Source: Diplonema papillatum (Eukaryota > Euglenozoa > Diplonemea > Diplonemida > Diplonemidae). From it: a stretch of 64,000 bases of DNA. The DNA lies in assembly GCA_030068145.1 (NCBI GenBank), contig JAPJBO010000855.1, forward strand, positions 34,717 to 98,716, in the 5' to 3' direction. Positions 10,162 to 20,691 of the stretch are shown here, in pieces; the first letter of the stretch is position 1, and each line of letters starts with the position of its first letter. The position numbers were made by a program, and so were the translations under genes. Under the pieces are notes generated by a model. The model made no database searches, was not told the origin of the DNA, and was given only the letters and a program-made list of their open reading frames with translations.

Positions 10162-10345
10162 AGAGTTAAAAGTTCGCTTGAATTCCGGGGTTTCAGGATC
10201 TCCGTGTGACCGTTGATAAATGGGTTCTCTTAGAGCAAGAAAGAGCTTTGTATATTGGTGCATGCCTTCGTTATGGGTTATGGCTAGCCATGTCCGGGAC
10301 TGTTTGTGACCGACACCAAGTACATTCTTTCGTGGAGTGTAGTCT
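10162..10345 (-). repeat. Family A copy, long subgroup
   Basis: T8 precedes AGAGTTAAAAGTTCGCTTG. The copy extends through TCTCCGTGTGACCGTTGATA to GGCTAGCCATGTCCGGGAC and TGTGACCGACACCAAG. A near-identical arrangement is at 28353-28540. Confidence 0.7.
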
Positions 10346-10603
10346 TGGGCCGCCTGGGGGTTTCTCTGAATTTTCGAACTTTCCCCGAATGCTCGCTGTC
10401 ATTCCATACAGCTTGTGCCAATTATCATCTTGCTCTGTTTTTCTGTCAACGCAACCTTTTCCTAGTTAGAATAGAGCATCTCCCATGAATTCTCGTACGG
10501 TCGACGGTCTCGTGGGCTAGTAGCCTGCGGCCTGGCTATTGTCGTCCGATTCCTGACCAGTATCGGGAGGAAGCCCCCAGCGAGCAAACGGTTGAAAATA
10601 CTC

Positions 10604-10875
10604 GACGTAGCTGCTTCGACTCCGAATAGAAGGGAGGAAACACAATACAAACACAACCTGATTTGTTCTTCGCTTACACCACCGTGTGTGTTGTTTTCTC
10701 CCTCAGGACTTTGACCTGTTGTGTTTGTGTGATTGATTGTGTAGGGGTAGACCCGCATGACCTCACGTCCGTTCAACACGTGGTTCGGTAGTTACAGCAC
10801 TTGGGATCCCTTCTGTTCCTTGTCTGGCAGCTATTGTCGAGCATTTCCTTCCAAGCTGGCGCTTATGTAAAAAAC
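10604..10875 (+). repeat. Family G copy
   Basis: The copy begins AATACTCGACGTAGCTGC and ends GCGCTTATGTAAAAAA, with the same internal order as the pair at 45-608. Bases 10346-10603 hold no gene. Confidence 0.75.
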
Positions 10876-10927
10876 TCAGGGCGCCCGACTGCGAGTCCCT
10901 AGAACGCACTGACTCCATCTCTTTTGT

Positions 10928-10975
10928 GCTTCCGACGATCCCGTGGGACGTACAGATTGGTGTCTTTTGACTTTC
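10928..10975 (-). repeat. Family C copy, partial
   Basis: CTTCCGACGATCCCGTGGG is followed by ACGTACAGATTGGTGTC, then similarity ends in a T-rich stretch. A repeat W fragment (ATGTTTCTTGGATTTGAAG) lies at about 11130-11160. Confidence 0.6.
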
Positions 10976-11297
10976 TTTTTTTTTCCTTTTTTTTTTACAG
11001 GTGGCAACTTTGTGGTAACCAGCTCCGCAGAGAGCACAGTAAACACGGAGCTACCGTGTGCAGCGCCAATGGTAGAAGTACCAAAGGGAAAATTAAAAAG
11101 GGGGGGTTTGCTCAGTTGAGGCGGGGGAAAATGTTTCTTGGATTTGAAGAGCGCGTGGTGAAGGGAAAACCTTAGCTTGATAATGTTTACACAGAACACT
11201 TTGCTGCCAGCATCAAATCTGCTCCAAAGAAAACGTGAAATAGAAAAGAAGCGCGTAGTTTTGTCTTATTATTTTATTTGTTCGTTGTCGACAACAT

Positions 11298-11608
11298 CAT
11301 GAACATTTCCGGAGTTGGGGCTTGCACTGATAAACGAAGCAACGGACGATCAGCATCAACTGACCAAAGGTGATGAAAATGATAAGGCAAAAGTTTCTTG
11401 TTCTTCGCGTGTACAGGGTATAAACCTCTCTGGGGGGGGGGGGGGGGGGGGGTTTCCTGTATTAGCACTTTTTCGTTGGCTTCGTTTTCTCTTTCATGTG
11501 CAACCGTTGTTCCGGAAATGTTCCCGTCAGTACAGATGTACTATTAAGAAAAAAAATACTCGAGGGGCTGCCTTGTGATTACTTCGGGAGGCTAGAGGGG
11601 CTTGTTTT
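11298..11608 (+). repeat. Family H followed by truncated E
   Basis: H runs from AACATTTCCGGAGTTGG to GTTCCGGAAATGTTCC, with a G-run of about 20 inserted at 11433-11452. Directly after an A-rich joint the E start AATACTCGAGGGGCTGCC follows, truncated after about 50 bp. The H-then-E/G order is seen at three or more loci. Confidence 0.65.
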
Positions 11609-11890
11609 AGAGTTAAAGTCCGCTAGAAACTCCGGGGGGTTCAACGTGCAGGCAAACTCTTTGCCTCTCGTGCATGTTTCACACAGAAAAAGAAGAGGGA
11701 GAGAGAGAGAGAACAAAACAATAACGAGATTCCGTGTCGGGGGGCTGGCTAGTCTCGGACCTGGTTTCCTGGGTGGGGACAGGGGCGTGTTTGTCACGCC
11801 TTAGCAGTCCCAGGGCCCGGTACCCTCCTGTCATTTTGTGTTTCCGACGATCCCGGGGGACGTACAGATTGGTGGTCTTTCGACCTTTGC
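11609..11890. repeat. Short A, D and C fragments in a row
   Basis: An A fragment of about 33 bp (AGAGTTAAAGTCCGC, 11609-11641) is followed by a D fragment (CTCGTGCATGTTTCAC, near 11660), then a C fragment (GTTTCCGACGATCCC, 11840-11885). No gene is present. Confidence 0.5.
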
Positions 11891-11934
11891 CTGGCCATTC
11901 TCCTTTTTTGGAGTGCAACCAGTCGTAGTCTCCA

Positions 11935-12200
11935 GTACAAGTTCACTTAGAAATCCGGTTTTATAGTCTCCGGGTGACCATTGTCGAAAAGGTTCCTTTA
12001 AGGTATCGTAAATTAGTGTGCGTATCGTATCTGCTGTAGTGGCAGTCTGTGTGCTTGTGCGTGTGTCTTTGCTGCCTATTGCGACTATTCGAGTGATTTT
12101 TTAGAGCGCGCTCTTATTTCCTGATGTTTAGGCAGGACACTGCCTCTCATGCATGCTTGATGTTAGCATCAAGTCTTCTTCGAAGAAAGTGTAAAATAGA
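11935..12200 (-). repeat. Family A copy adjoining a D copy
   Basis: A runs from ACAAGTTCACTTAG through GTCTCCGGGTGACC to GAGCGCGCTCTT, similar to the 31.2-kb subgroup. D follows on the + strand at 12118-12200 with GGCAGGACACTGCC, TTGATGTTAGCATCAAG and CTTCTTCGAAGAAAG. Confidence 0.65.
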
Positions 12201-12334
12201 ACAGGGAAAAGGGAAAAGGGACAAGGGAAAAGGGAAGAGGGAAAAGGGTAGCAGGGAGCGTAAGACTCCGCAGGGGTAGGGTATGAAACCTTGAGGGATG
12301 AGCCCTCTTTCTCATTTTTTTCACCGCGGTGTGT

Positions 12335-12600
12335 TGTACCAGGGAAAGCCTGCTACACGGGAGCCAAGCTTCACATGTCCGGTGGTACTGCAGAGCCATG
12401 GGCCTACGGTCAAGTGGCTACCGATTTCCCAAACTAAAGCATCAAGGCTTGGAGCTTGGGGCTTGGTGCTCGCGCTGAACACAAGCTCGTCGAGACGGTC
12501 AGCAGGGCAGAGCGGATGGGGGTTGTGGCACTGTGCTGCCTCCGACTCAAGCTTTGCAAGCTGTGGTTGACTGTCACGTTCCTGGAACAGGAGCGGCCTC
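12335..12600 (+). mobile_element. K SINE, copy 1
   Basis: This copy runs from GTACCAGGGAAAGCCTGC to GGAACAGGAGCGGCC and is about 90 percent similar by eye to the three other K copies. No target duplication is apparent here, unlike those copies. Confidence 0.7.
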
Positions 12601-12814
12601 CGTTTGCACCTTGTTCTTCGTCTCGGGTTTCGCTCGACTAGAGAGTGTGGCTAAGGAAAGGGATGAACCGGTGTGTACCGTTTGTTCTTGAGCGTTGGTG
12701 GGTTTGGCCATTATCCACAAATCTTTCATACGAGGCCTTTCTACCGTAAACAGAAAAAAGTTGTACCGGTCCAACTCATCTGTTTCGGGCTCTCGCGGTC
12801 CAACTTTTGTTCGG

Positions 12815-12820
12815 TCCAAC

Positions 12821-12853
<33 letters not shown>

Positions 12854-13305
12854 TCCGGTGTACTTAGAGAGAAATTACGCGGCTGGCCACTGAACAGCAC
12901 TCGCTTCACTTTCGTAGTTTGGAAGTCGTGCATGAGCCCGCTTTGTCAAGGGACATTTTTTCACCTGAGGCCCCTCGGCCCAACCCCGCCTAAGTGGAAA
13001 CGTGCCGGGGCGGAAATAGGGGTGGACGGGACAAAATGGTCCCCAACTCTTTTGGTCGTCGCGCGGTCCAACTTTTTTTCGGGGGGGGGGGGTCCGGTGT
13101 ACTTAGAGAGAAATTACGCGGCTGGCCACTGAACAGCACTCGCTTCACTTTCGTAGTTTGGAAGTCGTGCATGAGCATGGACATTTTTTCACCTGAGGCC
13201 CCTCGGCCCAACCCCGCCTGAGTGGAAACGTGCCGGGGCGGAAATAGGGGGTGGACGGGACAAAATGGTCCCCAACTCTTTTGGTCGTCGCGCGGTCCAA
13301 CTTTT
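12815..13305. repeat. Two tandem units of about 245 bp with poly-G
   Basis: Each unit starts with CCAACTTTTTTTCGG and a G-run (25 G at 12829-12853, about 12 in the second). It continues with TCCGGTGTACTTAGAGAG, TTCGTAGTTTGGAAGTCG and CACCTGAGGCCCCTCGG to TGGTCGTCGCGCGG. The first unit carries about 12 extra bases near 12940. Confidence 0.85.
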
Positions 13306-13335
13306 GTCCGGTCAAACTTTTTTCTGCTTTCGGTA

Positions 13336-13651
13336 CATCTACAGGTACCAGGGAAAGCCTGCTACACGGGAGCCAAGCTTCACGTGTTCGGCGGTACTGC
13401 AGAGCCACGGGCCTACGGGTCAAGTGGCTACCGATTTCCCAAACTAAAGCATCAAGGCGTGGCGCACCTTGGGGCTTGGCGCTTGCGCTGAACACAAGCT
13501 CGTCGAGACGGTCAGCCGCAGGGCAGAGCGGACGGGGTTGTGGCACTGTGCTGCCTCCGACTCAAGCTTTGTAAGCTGTGGTTGGCCGTCACGTTCCTGG
13601 ACCGGGAGCGGCCTTTTTCCTTTTATTTTTCTTTTTCTTCTTCTTCTTCTC
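13336..13651 (+). mobile_element. K SINE, copy 2, with 14-bp target duplication
   Basis: TTCTGCTTTCGGTA occurs at 13322-13335 and again at 13652-13665, directly bounding the element. Inside is GGTACCAGGGAAAGCC to GGAGCGGCC, followed by a pyrimidine tail of T-runs and CTT repeats. A long target duplication plus a simple-sequence tail are hallmarks of target-primed retroposition. No clear pol III A or B box was found, so the parent RNA is unknown. Confidence 0.85.
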
Positions 13652-14054
13652 TTCTGCTTTCGGTATACCATGATGACCGCGATAGGTCACGTCTGTCTCG
13701 CTGGTACCGTGTAACCGTCTCTTCTCGTGTTTTTTTTTTTTTTCGCAAATAATTCAAAAAGCGTGGTGCTTTCCTCAATGTCCGTTTCCTCAACCTCACG
13801 CACGCAGGGCTTGACTCAATTAGAGACGGTATTATTGCACGTCTCCGGTTGGTCATTGAAGCGGGGATGGGGGATGGAGGGGAAGGGCGGGTAAAAAGCG
13901 GTCGCGGCAGTCACTGTCGGTTGGGTAGACTTCACTTTCCCTGCGTGTAACTTCGCTTATGGTACCCCCGAAAGCACGCATTGCTTAGTTTCGTGCGTAG
14001 TTCGTGCGTATAAGTCGATCTTTGAGTGCGTGAGCCCCTCCGAAGAAAGGTCCA
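13652..14054. other. Unassigned stretch with a B fragment
   Basis: A partial family B block (CGTCTCCGGTTGGTCATTGA) lies at 13837-13857, and a T15 tract at 13729-13743. Nothing else was recognised. Confidence 0.4.
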
Positions 14055-14354
14055 TCACACTAGTTCCAAGCTACTTAGCCCGGGTCTCTGGGTCGCGTCC
14101 CCCTCCTTCTCTTGGTCGCCTGGTCTTGCGTCTTGTTGATCCGTCCGGGCGGGGCTTCGCGCTTCCCCTCCGTCTTGCATCACCTCGTCTCCACTCCCTG
14201 CCGCACGGGCTCCTACGTTTTGTGCCACCTGCGACGCGGGTCGCTTTACTGCTTTTCTGCGCGACGGCTGCTCTGTACTCGTTGCCTTATCCGCGATTGC
14301 CGCTTCTCGTACCGACCGCGTAGTTCGTGCGGGGGTTTGTGAAACGGCGAGGGC
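14055..14354 (-). CDS. Possible hydrophilic coding fragment
   Basis: A frame of about 100 codons is open on the minus strand in a local GC-rich island. It encodes an Ala/Arg/Gln/Glu/Asp-rich chain (for example QPSRRKAVKRPASQVAQ) without an ATG. A + strand frame of 97 codons overlaps it. The composition resembles disordered coding sequence, but no homologue is recognised and the call is weak. Confidence 0.2.
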   Translation of the reverse strand, partial: ALAVSQTPARTTRSVREAAIADKATSTEQPSRRKAVKRPASQVAQNVGARAAGSGDEVMQDGGEARSPARTDQQDARPGDQEKEGDATQRPGLSSLELV

Positions 14355-14524
14355 TACAATTTAAGTGTACTGGATTATCTTCGTCGCAGTGGCAAGTGAG
14401 ACACGCCCTGTCAAGACCGTTTAGACACCCAGTCAGCCACCAGCTGCATATGGAGTCTAAGAAGGTAGCCCTACCCCGTATTTCGGAGTTCTTGCGTATT
14501 GCGTTGCTTCGATTTTCGGGGGTA

Positions 14525-15485
14525 CCAGTTTAGGAATCCGGGTTTGAAAGTCTCCGGGTGACCATTTCTGGCGCACTGGCATACTTGCAATGATTGTAAC
14601 TCTTTGTTTCTTTTTAGAGTGTCTTGTGCTGAGCGTTTTTCTTCTTTTTTCCGCTTCCTCCAACGGCAGTAAGTCCCAGACTAACCGACGACGGCTCGTT
14701 TCCTTTCGGCAGGGACTTACTGTGTACCGGGCGGGAGTAAGCTCGGAATGTCTTTTTCTTTTTTTTTGTGTTTGGTGTGGTGCTGTCCCTTTATGGGTGT
14801 GGGTCCGATGTTCCTCCCCACACTGTGTTGTCATTTTAGTTTGCATGGAACTCCAGGGGCTCAAAAGCCTCCGGGGGAACGTCTCGGCAATTGGTGTTTT
14901 TTGTTTAAAAACAGTCATCTTTTTTTTTTAGCTGTCATGAGCCAATTCGCCTACCCCCCCTGAGAACCGACCTGAGCTCGCATTTCGCGGCGATTGCGCT
15001 CGATTTAGCACAGAACGCGACGATCAAGACACGCGCGAAGAGATAAACGCCGGCGACTGATTCTCGCCACAGATTCTTTGCTTTCTGCCCCAACTGCAAC
15101 GCTCGACAACATTCGATCAGGCAGGAGAGAATTGGCTCATTCTTCTCGCAAAGTGATGGTTACACGCGGAGAGAGAGAGAGAGAGACAGAGAAAGAGAGA
15201 GAGAGGTGTGTGCAGGAGATACGTTTGACGTCGTCATCGATGGAGTTCCGGCCGTTGTTCACGTACGACACTCACGACCCACTTGTCACGGGGTTTCAAC
15301 TGTTACATGTGTGGCATAACATGTGTAAAGACACAACGTGTGATCCCATGTAAATAAGCCCACATGTGACCACATGTTTAAGGGGGGGGGGGTGTTTAGG
15401 GGGGGGGGGGTACCCACCCACCCCTCGTTGCCGTCCGGCTGACAACGATGCCGAGTTTAGGGGCCTTAGCATCAGCACTGGGGGG
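14525..15485. other. A fragment, then unassigned sequence
   Basis: A family A fragment (GGAATCCGGGTTTGAAAG, TCTCCGGGTGACC) is at 14525-14568. A GA-rich microsatellite sits at 15171-15205. A block near 15010-15085 (GAACGCGACGATCAAGAC, GATTCTCGCCACAGATTC) recurs at 60270-60380. Poly-G tracts occur near 15380-15410. The block GGGGCCTTAGCATCAGCAC near 15461 recurs at 25432. Confidence 0.4.
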
Positions 15486-15631
15486 GGGTCGAATAATAAC
15501 ACCTCGTGTCATTATTCGATTTGTCGAATAATAATAAAAGTTCCGAGTAGCCAAACGGTAGGAGGATCCAATAGTGGTAGTGTTTTAAGACAACCAGACG
15601 TGTGTCAAACAACTGTTATTATTCGACCCCT
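15486..15631. mobile_element. Family X palindrome element, copy 1
   Basis: The ends are GGGTCGAATAATAACA and TGTTATTATTCGACCC, inverted repeats about 146 bp apart. Just inside the left end is a second inversion (TGTCATTATTCGA), so the left end can itself fold. The interior CCAATAGTGGTAGTGTTTT and AGACAACCAGA are shared with the copy at 46907. This is a MITE-like structure; the flanking G-runs hide any target duplication. Confidence 0.6.
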
Positions 15632-16150
15632 ATTCCGACGAGCCGGACATACTTGGATCGGTTTATTTGGGGGGGGGGGGCTTCTTTAGCCACATGCAAT
15701 GTGTGAGGAAACTGAACCGCCCAAGTAGAACCTTCTGATCATGATCATTTGCCAATTTGCCACCTGAAACCACGTCCAGGATCTGGGCTCAGGGTAGTGC
15801 GGTCAACGAAACGGGTGTCCAGTTTCTTCTCTGGTGTTTCAGGATGTGCGCCGGGGGCATCCAGAAAATATGGAATGGAACGATTTGCGCAATTGCCTCT
15901 CTCAGACGCCAACAATCGTCACCTATTTCTGTACGAGGTGTCAGCGGGTAGTGTCCATCTCGATCCTGTCACAGAAAACCCAGCATCTGTAGGTGCCCCG
16001 TCAAATAGGGGTTAAACCGCAAGTTTTCAGCACCATACGTAGAATCACTTGCACATTCCATAACAAGCGGGTCGTGTGCATACGGTAGGCCCTCCCCAGC
16101 ATTGCGTGAAAAGCGCGCGGTATCGCTTAGCCGACCTTTTTTCGTTTTCT
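15632..16150. other. Unassigned stretch
   Basis: An open frame of 88 codons at 15749-16015 (+) has no recognisable motif. A G13 run sits near 15667. I see no repeat family. Confidence 0.25.
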
Positions 16151-16500
16151 AGAGTGAAAGTTTGCTTGAAACTCCGGGGTTTCAAAGTCTCCGGGTGACC
16201 TTCGCTCAACAAATGGGAAGATATCCTTCGTGCTCTTGAGTGTCCTTAGGAGTGGTGGTTACACGAGGTACGAGAATCGGAGTGTACCTTTGCTTGGTTT
16301 CGGTCATTGTCCATCTTCTTTTGGGGGTTCTCGAGTCCCCACTGGACTTTGCCCGGAGCTGAAGTTGACCAACGCTTGGAGTCGGAAGTAGTTACGGGGA
16401 GGAAACTGGGGGGAAAATCTTAGTTTTATGTTTAGACAGAGCACTGCCTCTCATGCATGGTTGATGCTAGCATCAAGTCTTCTTCGAGGAAGATGTCGTC
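16151..16500. repeat. Family A copy, then D copy
   Basis: A starts AGAGTGAAAGTTTGC at 16151 after CGTTTTCT and runs to about 16290 through TACACGAGGTACGAGAATC. D lies at 16408-16500 on the + strand with GACAGAGCACTGCC, TTGATGCTAGCATCAAG and CTTCTTCGAGGAAG, where the last stem keeps pairing through a G-T wobble. Confidence 0.65.
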
Positions 16501-16633
16501 TAGGAAAGGGAGTGTACGGCTCCCAAGTGCGGGGGGGTGTCCACACACCGCGAGCTGCAGAACATTTCCAGAGCACGGGGAGGGACTCGAATTCCTGGAT
16601 AGCACATGTTTCAGCTGTTGAAAGTTCGCTCGA

Positions 16634-17096
16634 GGATTTCGTCATGAGGGTTCCTTTTATGACTTTCGTTGGCTTCGTTTTCCTTTTTTTTTCTTCGTGT
16701 TGCGACTGTTGTTCCGGAAACGTTCCCTTTCACCATGGAAAAACACTCGACGTAGCTGCTTTGACTCCGAATAGGAGGGAGGAAATATAGGGGTAGAGGG
16801 TCAAATACAATACAAGCACAATATGATTTGTTCAAGAACTTTTGACCTGTTGCATTTGTGTGTCCTGTCGTAGGGGTAGACCCGCATGACCTTACGTCCG
16901 GTAGGCACAGCACTTGGGATCCCTTCGGTTCTTTGCCTGGCAGCATCGTCGAGCATTTCCTTCCAAGCTGGCGCTTACCACCTGATCCTGACCCAAGTTT
17001 CGGGGAGTTTCGGGGAGTTTCGGGTAGTTTCGGGGAGTTTCGAGCAAGTTTCGGGGAACTGCCTCTGAGCCGGGATCAGGTGGGGCCTATGTAAAA
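16634..17096 (+). repeat. H right half joined to G copy, with an insertion
   Basis: The H end (TTGGCTTCGTTTTCC, GTTCCGGAAACGTTCCC) is followed at 16742 by G (ACTCGACGTAGCTGC). G is interrupted just before its final TATGTAAAAA by a 110-bp insert. Confidence 0.65.
16978..17087. mobile_element. 110-bp insert with inverted ends and an inner minisatellite
   Basis: In other G copies the end reads GCGCTTATGTAAA. Here 110 bp lie between two TA dinucleotides (16976-16977 and 17088-17089). The insert begins CCACCTGATCC and carries the inverse GGGATCAGGTGG close to its other end. Its middle is five or six copies of AGTTTCGGGG. TA duplication with inverted ends fits a Tc1/mariner-like or related MITE. 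Confidence 0.6.
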
Positions 17097-17404
17097 ACAC
17101 TGTTTTGGGCTGGTCAGGGCCGGGACCTTTTTCGAGACCGACAGCACAATGCACATTTAGCTGTCGCGTCCGATGCTGAAGAGACTAGGCCCCCCTCGGT
17201 GCAGCCTGGAATAATGTATCTATGTGTTGTGAACACCCTCAGCGCGGGCGTGGTGATGGTGGTGGCTTGAAAGATTTTAGTTACTGACCCCATAGCGGAG
17301 GATGGGGAAGGTGGAAACAAAGAGAGATAGTCATGTCCCAGGGCCTCTTGCATGTGTTCTCATGGTCTTCGCTACCGCGCTGACGGTCTCTGCCGTGTGA
17401 CCGT

Positions 17405-17922
17405 TTAGAACATTTCCGGAGTTGGGGCTTGCACTGATAAGCGAAGCAACGGACGATCAGCATCAAATGACCAAAGGTGGTGATGATAATGATAAGGCAA
17501 AAGTTCTCTTGTTCTTCGCGTGTACGCTCTGGGGGGGCTTCCTGTACTAGCACTGTTTCGTTAGCTCCGTTTACTCTTTCATGTGCAACCGTTGTTCCGG
17601 AAATGTTCCCGTCAGTACATGATGATGACTGTCAAGAAAAGAATACTCGACGTAGCTGCTTCGACTCCGAATGGAAGGGAGGAAATATAGAGGGGCAAAT
17701 ACAATACAAACACAATCTGATTTGTTCTTCGCTTACACCACCGTGTGTTGTTTTCTCGCTCAGGACTTTTGACCTGTTGGTTTGTATGATTTGTCGTGTA
17801 GGGGTAGACCCTCACGTCCGTTCAACACGTGGTTCGGTAGTTACAGCACTTGGGATCCCTTCTGTTCTTTGTCGGGCAGCATCGTCAAGCATTTCCTTTC
17901 AAGCTGGCGCTTGTGTAACAAA
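17405..17922 (+). repeat. Complete H-G composite
   Basis: H (AACATTTCCGGAGTTGG to TGTTCCGGAAATGTTCC) is followed directly by G (AATACTCGACGTAGCTGC to GCGCTTGTGTAAC). This is the clearest full H-G unit, about 518 bp, and suggests H and G can travel as one element. Bases 17097-17404 hold no gene. Confidence 0.65.
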
Positions 17923-18121
17923 CGAGACCCAGCATGCACCTTCTATTTTGGTACCAAAAAAGTAGAAGCGGCAAATCTTGCGCACTAGCTTCGTTTAACC
18001 GCGAAAACCAATAACCAGGGCTTTCCCCGAATGCTCGCTGACGTGACTCCAGCTTCAGTTCCAGCTCGTGAGGCTGGAGTTCCGTGTGTATGTGCAGGAG
18101 GGACTGAGTCTCGATTTTCAC

Positions 18122-18200
18122 AGGGTTAAAGTTCGCTTGAGAAACCCGGGAGTTTAGAGTTTCCGGGTGACCTTCGTCGAATGGTTCTTTTCGTTGGAAG
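18122..18200 (-). repeat. Family A copy
   Basis: CAC-AGGGTTAAAGTTCGC continues to TTCCGGGTGACCTTCGTCG and TCTTTTCGTTGGAAGG. Confidence 0.6.
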
Positions 18201-18565
18201 GTCTCTGTTTAATGTATTGCAATGGGGGGGGAATCACGGGGGTTGCGGGAGGTTTGTGTATTTAAAGAGTGCACCACACGAGGGGCAGGCCTCTGCCGCA
18301 TATTCGACTGTTTTTTTCTTTTTTTTATTTTCGTACCATTCTGTTACAAGTTGAGAGAACTTGATTCCACGGGGGGATGGGGGGGGGGGGTGGAAATCGA
18401 GCCAAGGGGGTGCCAATGGGCTATCTGAGGGAGGAATCTTAGTAGCAGAAATCCTGGGTTTTGCAGAAACTTGCAAAAAGGCCAGGTTCGAACGCCTGGT
18501 AGTCTTCGTCCGTAAGAAAGACTCCAGTCCAGATTTAACCCTTTACGGACAGGGGACATATACTT

Positions 18566-18978
18566 AGAGAGAGAAGAGAGAGAGACGAGTCGGATAGCAG
18601 GGGGACCGTCTCTCGGAACTTTCGGTCGCCTCGTTACTACCACGTACATCTGAGACGGCCCGAAAGCAGGCATGTTGCTGGCCGTTTTTATTTTATTTTT
18701 ATTGACGGCAGACCCAGAGGTGGTTGTCTCAGGCAGAACGCTTACAGGGACAGCGAGCAACCGCCTCCGGCTGCAGCCCACCGAGGGCGAGGCGTCTACG
18801 CACGCAGAAACTAACTGAGAAAAAGGGAGAAAACTGAGGACGCGCAAGCCGATGAGTATTCCCTGCCGCGTGCGTGCTTCTTTTGAGGAAACCCTCATGA
18901 AAATGCACGCGTCGCACTAGAGGAACTCACCTGCTTTGGTAGGTTTCAGTGCAGTACGCCTGCCAATTACTAGTTTAA
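18566..18978. repeat. O copy, unassigned sequence, F fragment
   Basis: Repeat O (GAGA-run, GACGAGTCGG, GGACCGTCTCTC, CGGTCGCC) is at 18566-18660; its relatives are at 31703 and 58559. A fragment of family F (ACTCACCTGCTTTGGTAG, GCCAATTACTAGTTT) is at 18927-18975. Between them I see nothing. Confidence 0.5.
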
Positions 18979-19036
18979 AGAGTGCACGTTCACTCAGAGC
19001 TCCGGGGTTTTGTAGTCACCGGGCGACCGTTGTCGT
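18979..19036 (-). repeat. Family A fragment
   Basis: AGAGTGCACGTTCACTC leads to CTCCGGGGTTTTGTAG and GGGCGACCGTTGTCG. Confidence 0.55.
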
Positions 19037-19059
19037 GTGTATTTGTTGCCTAGTTTCTT

Positions 19060-19273
19060 TTTGTATAAGCGCCTGCTTTGTAGGAAATGCTTGAGGAGAC
19101 TGCCAGTTGCGATAGACAAAGGAGGTAAATGTGCTGTAGCCCACACGAAACACAGGTGAATCTGGGTTTAGTGGCGGGCGTAAGCGTTCAACAAAAAAGA
19201 CCCACTTTGTAGTTGCATTGTTTTCTCCCCCGCCTCCTTCGAAATGAGCACAAGGCAGTCCCTCGAGTATTTT
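19060..19273 (-). repeat. Family E copy, minus strand
   Basis: On the + strand it begins TTGTATAAGCGCCTGC and ends CCCTCGAGTATTTTT, the exact reverse order of the + copies at 28692, 30652 and 44045. It is one of two minus-strand E copies. Confidence 0.75.
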
Positions 19274-19294
19274 TAGACTGTTTCGCTTAGTGTG

Positions 19295-19441
19295 TGTGGG
19301 CCTTTGAAGCGTGGATGATGCCTCTCGCGCTGCTTCCCTTGAGGTTCCTGGCTCATGCCAAAGCGCCGCCGCCCGGGTTAAGGGGTTGCAGCATCAGGCG
19401 TGGGCCAGGGCCAGGGAGACTGTTCGGAGGGGTCACCACGG
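19295..19441 (+). mobile_element. J element, copy 1, with 20-bp flanking duplication
   Basis: AGACTGTTTCGCTTAGTGTG at 19275-19294 recurs at 19442-19461, bounding a 147-bp J copy (GGGCCTTTGAAGCGTGG to GGGGTCACCAC). The length of the duplication fits retroposition. A J copy at 20.7 kb also carries the sequence that lies to the right of this copy. J has an open + frame (WAFEAWMMPLALLP) in three copies, but repeats inserted at unrelated sites are a simpler explanation than a gene. Confidence 0.7.
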
Positions 19442-19644
19442 AGACTGTTTCGCTTAGTGTGAACCTTTCGCGTAAAAATCCGGGGAGGAATCCGGGGCTT
19501 TCGCGGAAGAATTCTAAAGAACGTGATGGAATAACCACAGCATCGGTGGGTCATCAGTCGTGCATCGGGACGTGGCCATAGTACCCGTCCTGGCAGCACG
19601 TGATGGCATCACCATCTCATGGTGGGACGCCACCAGTAGGTGTC

Positions 19645-19768
19645 ACGTCCGTTCAACACGTGTTTCGGTAGTTACAGCACATGGGAATTCCTTCGGTTCT
19701 TTGTCTGGCAGCATCGTCGAGCATTTCCTTCCAAGCTGGCGCTTATGTAAAAAAAAAAAAAAAAAAAA
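19645..19768 (+). repeat. Family G 3' part with A20 tail
   Basis: CACGTCCGTTCAACACG is followed by TCGTCGAGCATTTCC and GCGCTTATGT, then about 20 A's. The long A tail supports retroposition of G in the + direction. Confidence 0.7.
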
Positions 19769-20691
19769 AACAGTTTTGCATGCTTGAGTGGGACGCTCTT
19801 TTCCCAGAGTTTTTGCTGTGCCTCTTCTTCATCGTACTTCCCAGGCATCTTGTTAAGAACCATCCATCCATCCATCAGCCGGCTGACCCCCCCCTCAGGC
19901 TATTTTCACTGTGGAGGGGGGAGACGCTACCTGTCACACTCTAAGGTGGTCACCACGGTGGGTGGTCAGAAATTTTTTTTTTCTTTTTTTTGCCCCAAAT
20001 ACCCCAAATACCACACTTTGGAAAGTTTTGTGGGCCCACTTTTGGCAGGGAATTTTGACCATTTCACCTTGGAGAATTTGACCACCCAGCCTCCAAGGCA
20101 ACTGTACTGTAGAGGGGGAGGGGGGGGGTCTGGTTTATCCGGCCATCCGGCCAAAGTGGCTGATCCTTAACAAGAGCGCTGGTACTTCCACACAAATTTC
20201 ATTTTTGCCATCTACAGTGGACGGCACGATCGCTGGACCTGAAGAAAAATCGTCATGAAACATGATCACGAACAAGGGGGGAAGAGAACCGAGAGTAATT
20301 AGGTGTCTTCAGAACAAATCTTACAAGAAAGAAAGGCTTCAGAAAGTATGGAACTGGAAAAACGCGTTGGACGGGGTGAGCATGGAGTCCATCAGTCGGA
20401 GTTTTTAAGCCTGTCTGGGGGAGGAAGGTCTCATCGTTGAGATAGTTGTCTTCCAACAGGCGGCAAACAATGACGACGGTCTCAACTTCAGGGAAGAAGG
20501 ATGGAAAATACTCAGGAGGTACCGCGCGGTGCTTACTTTGGTGGAGGCTAGAGGACAGGGGAGGAAACGATGCAACTATAAAGCACCGTGATTGGAATTG
20601 TGTTGAACTGGATTAAAGCTCGAACGGGTAAACGCAGACCGGGTGAAACCTGGGACACCCCGGGTCTTCTGTTGTGTTTGTGTGCCCACAC
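19769..20691. other. Unassigned stretch with small repeats
   Basis: GTTAAGAACCATCCATCC with CAGCCGGCTGAC (19853-19888) recurs inverted at 42747-42783. A block near 20595-20665 (TGTTGAACTGG, GCAGACCGGGTGAAACCTGG) recurs at 54560-54680. No gene was recognised. Confidence 0.35.

Noticed and set aside
18479-18505. GGTTCGAACGCC resembling a tRNA B box
   Set aside because: No matching A box, anticodon arm or acceptor stem lies at the right distance on either strand.
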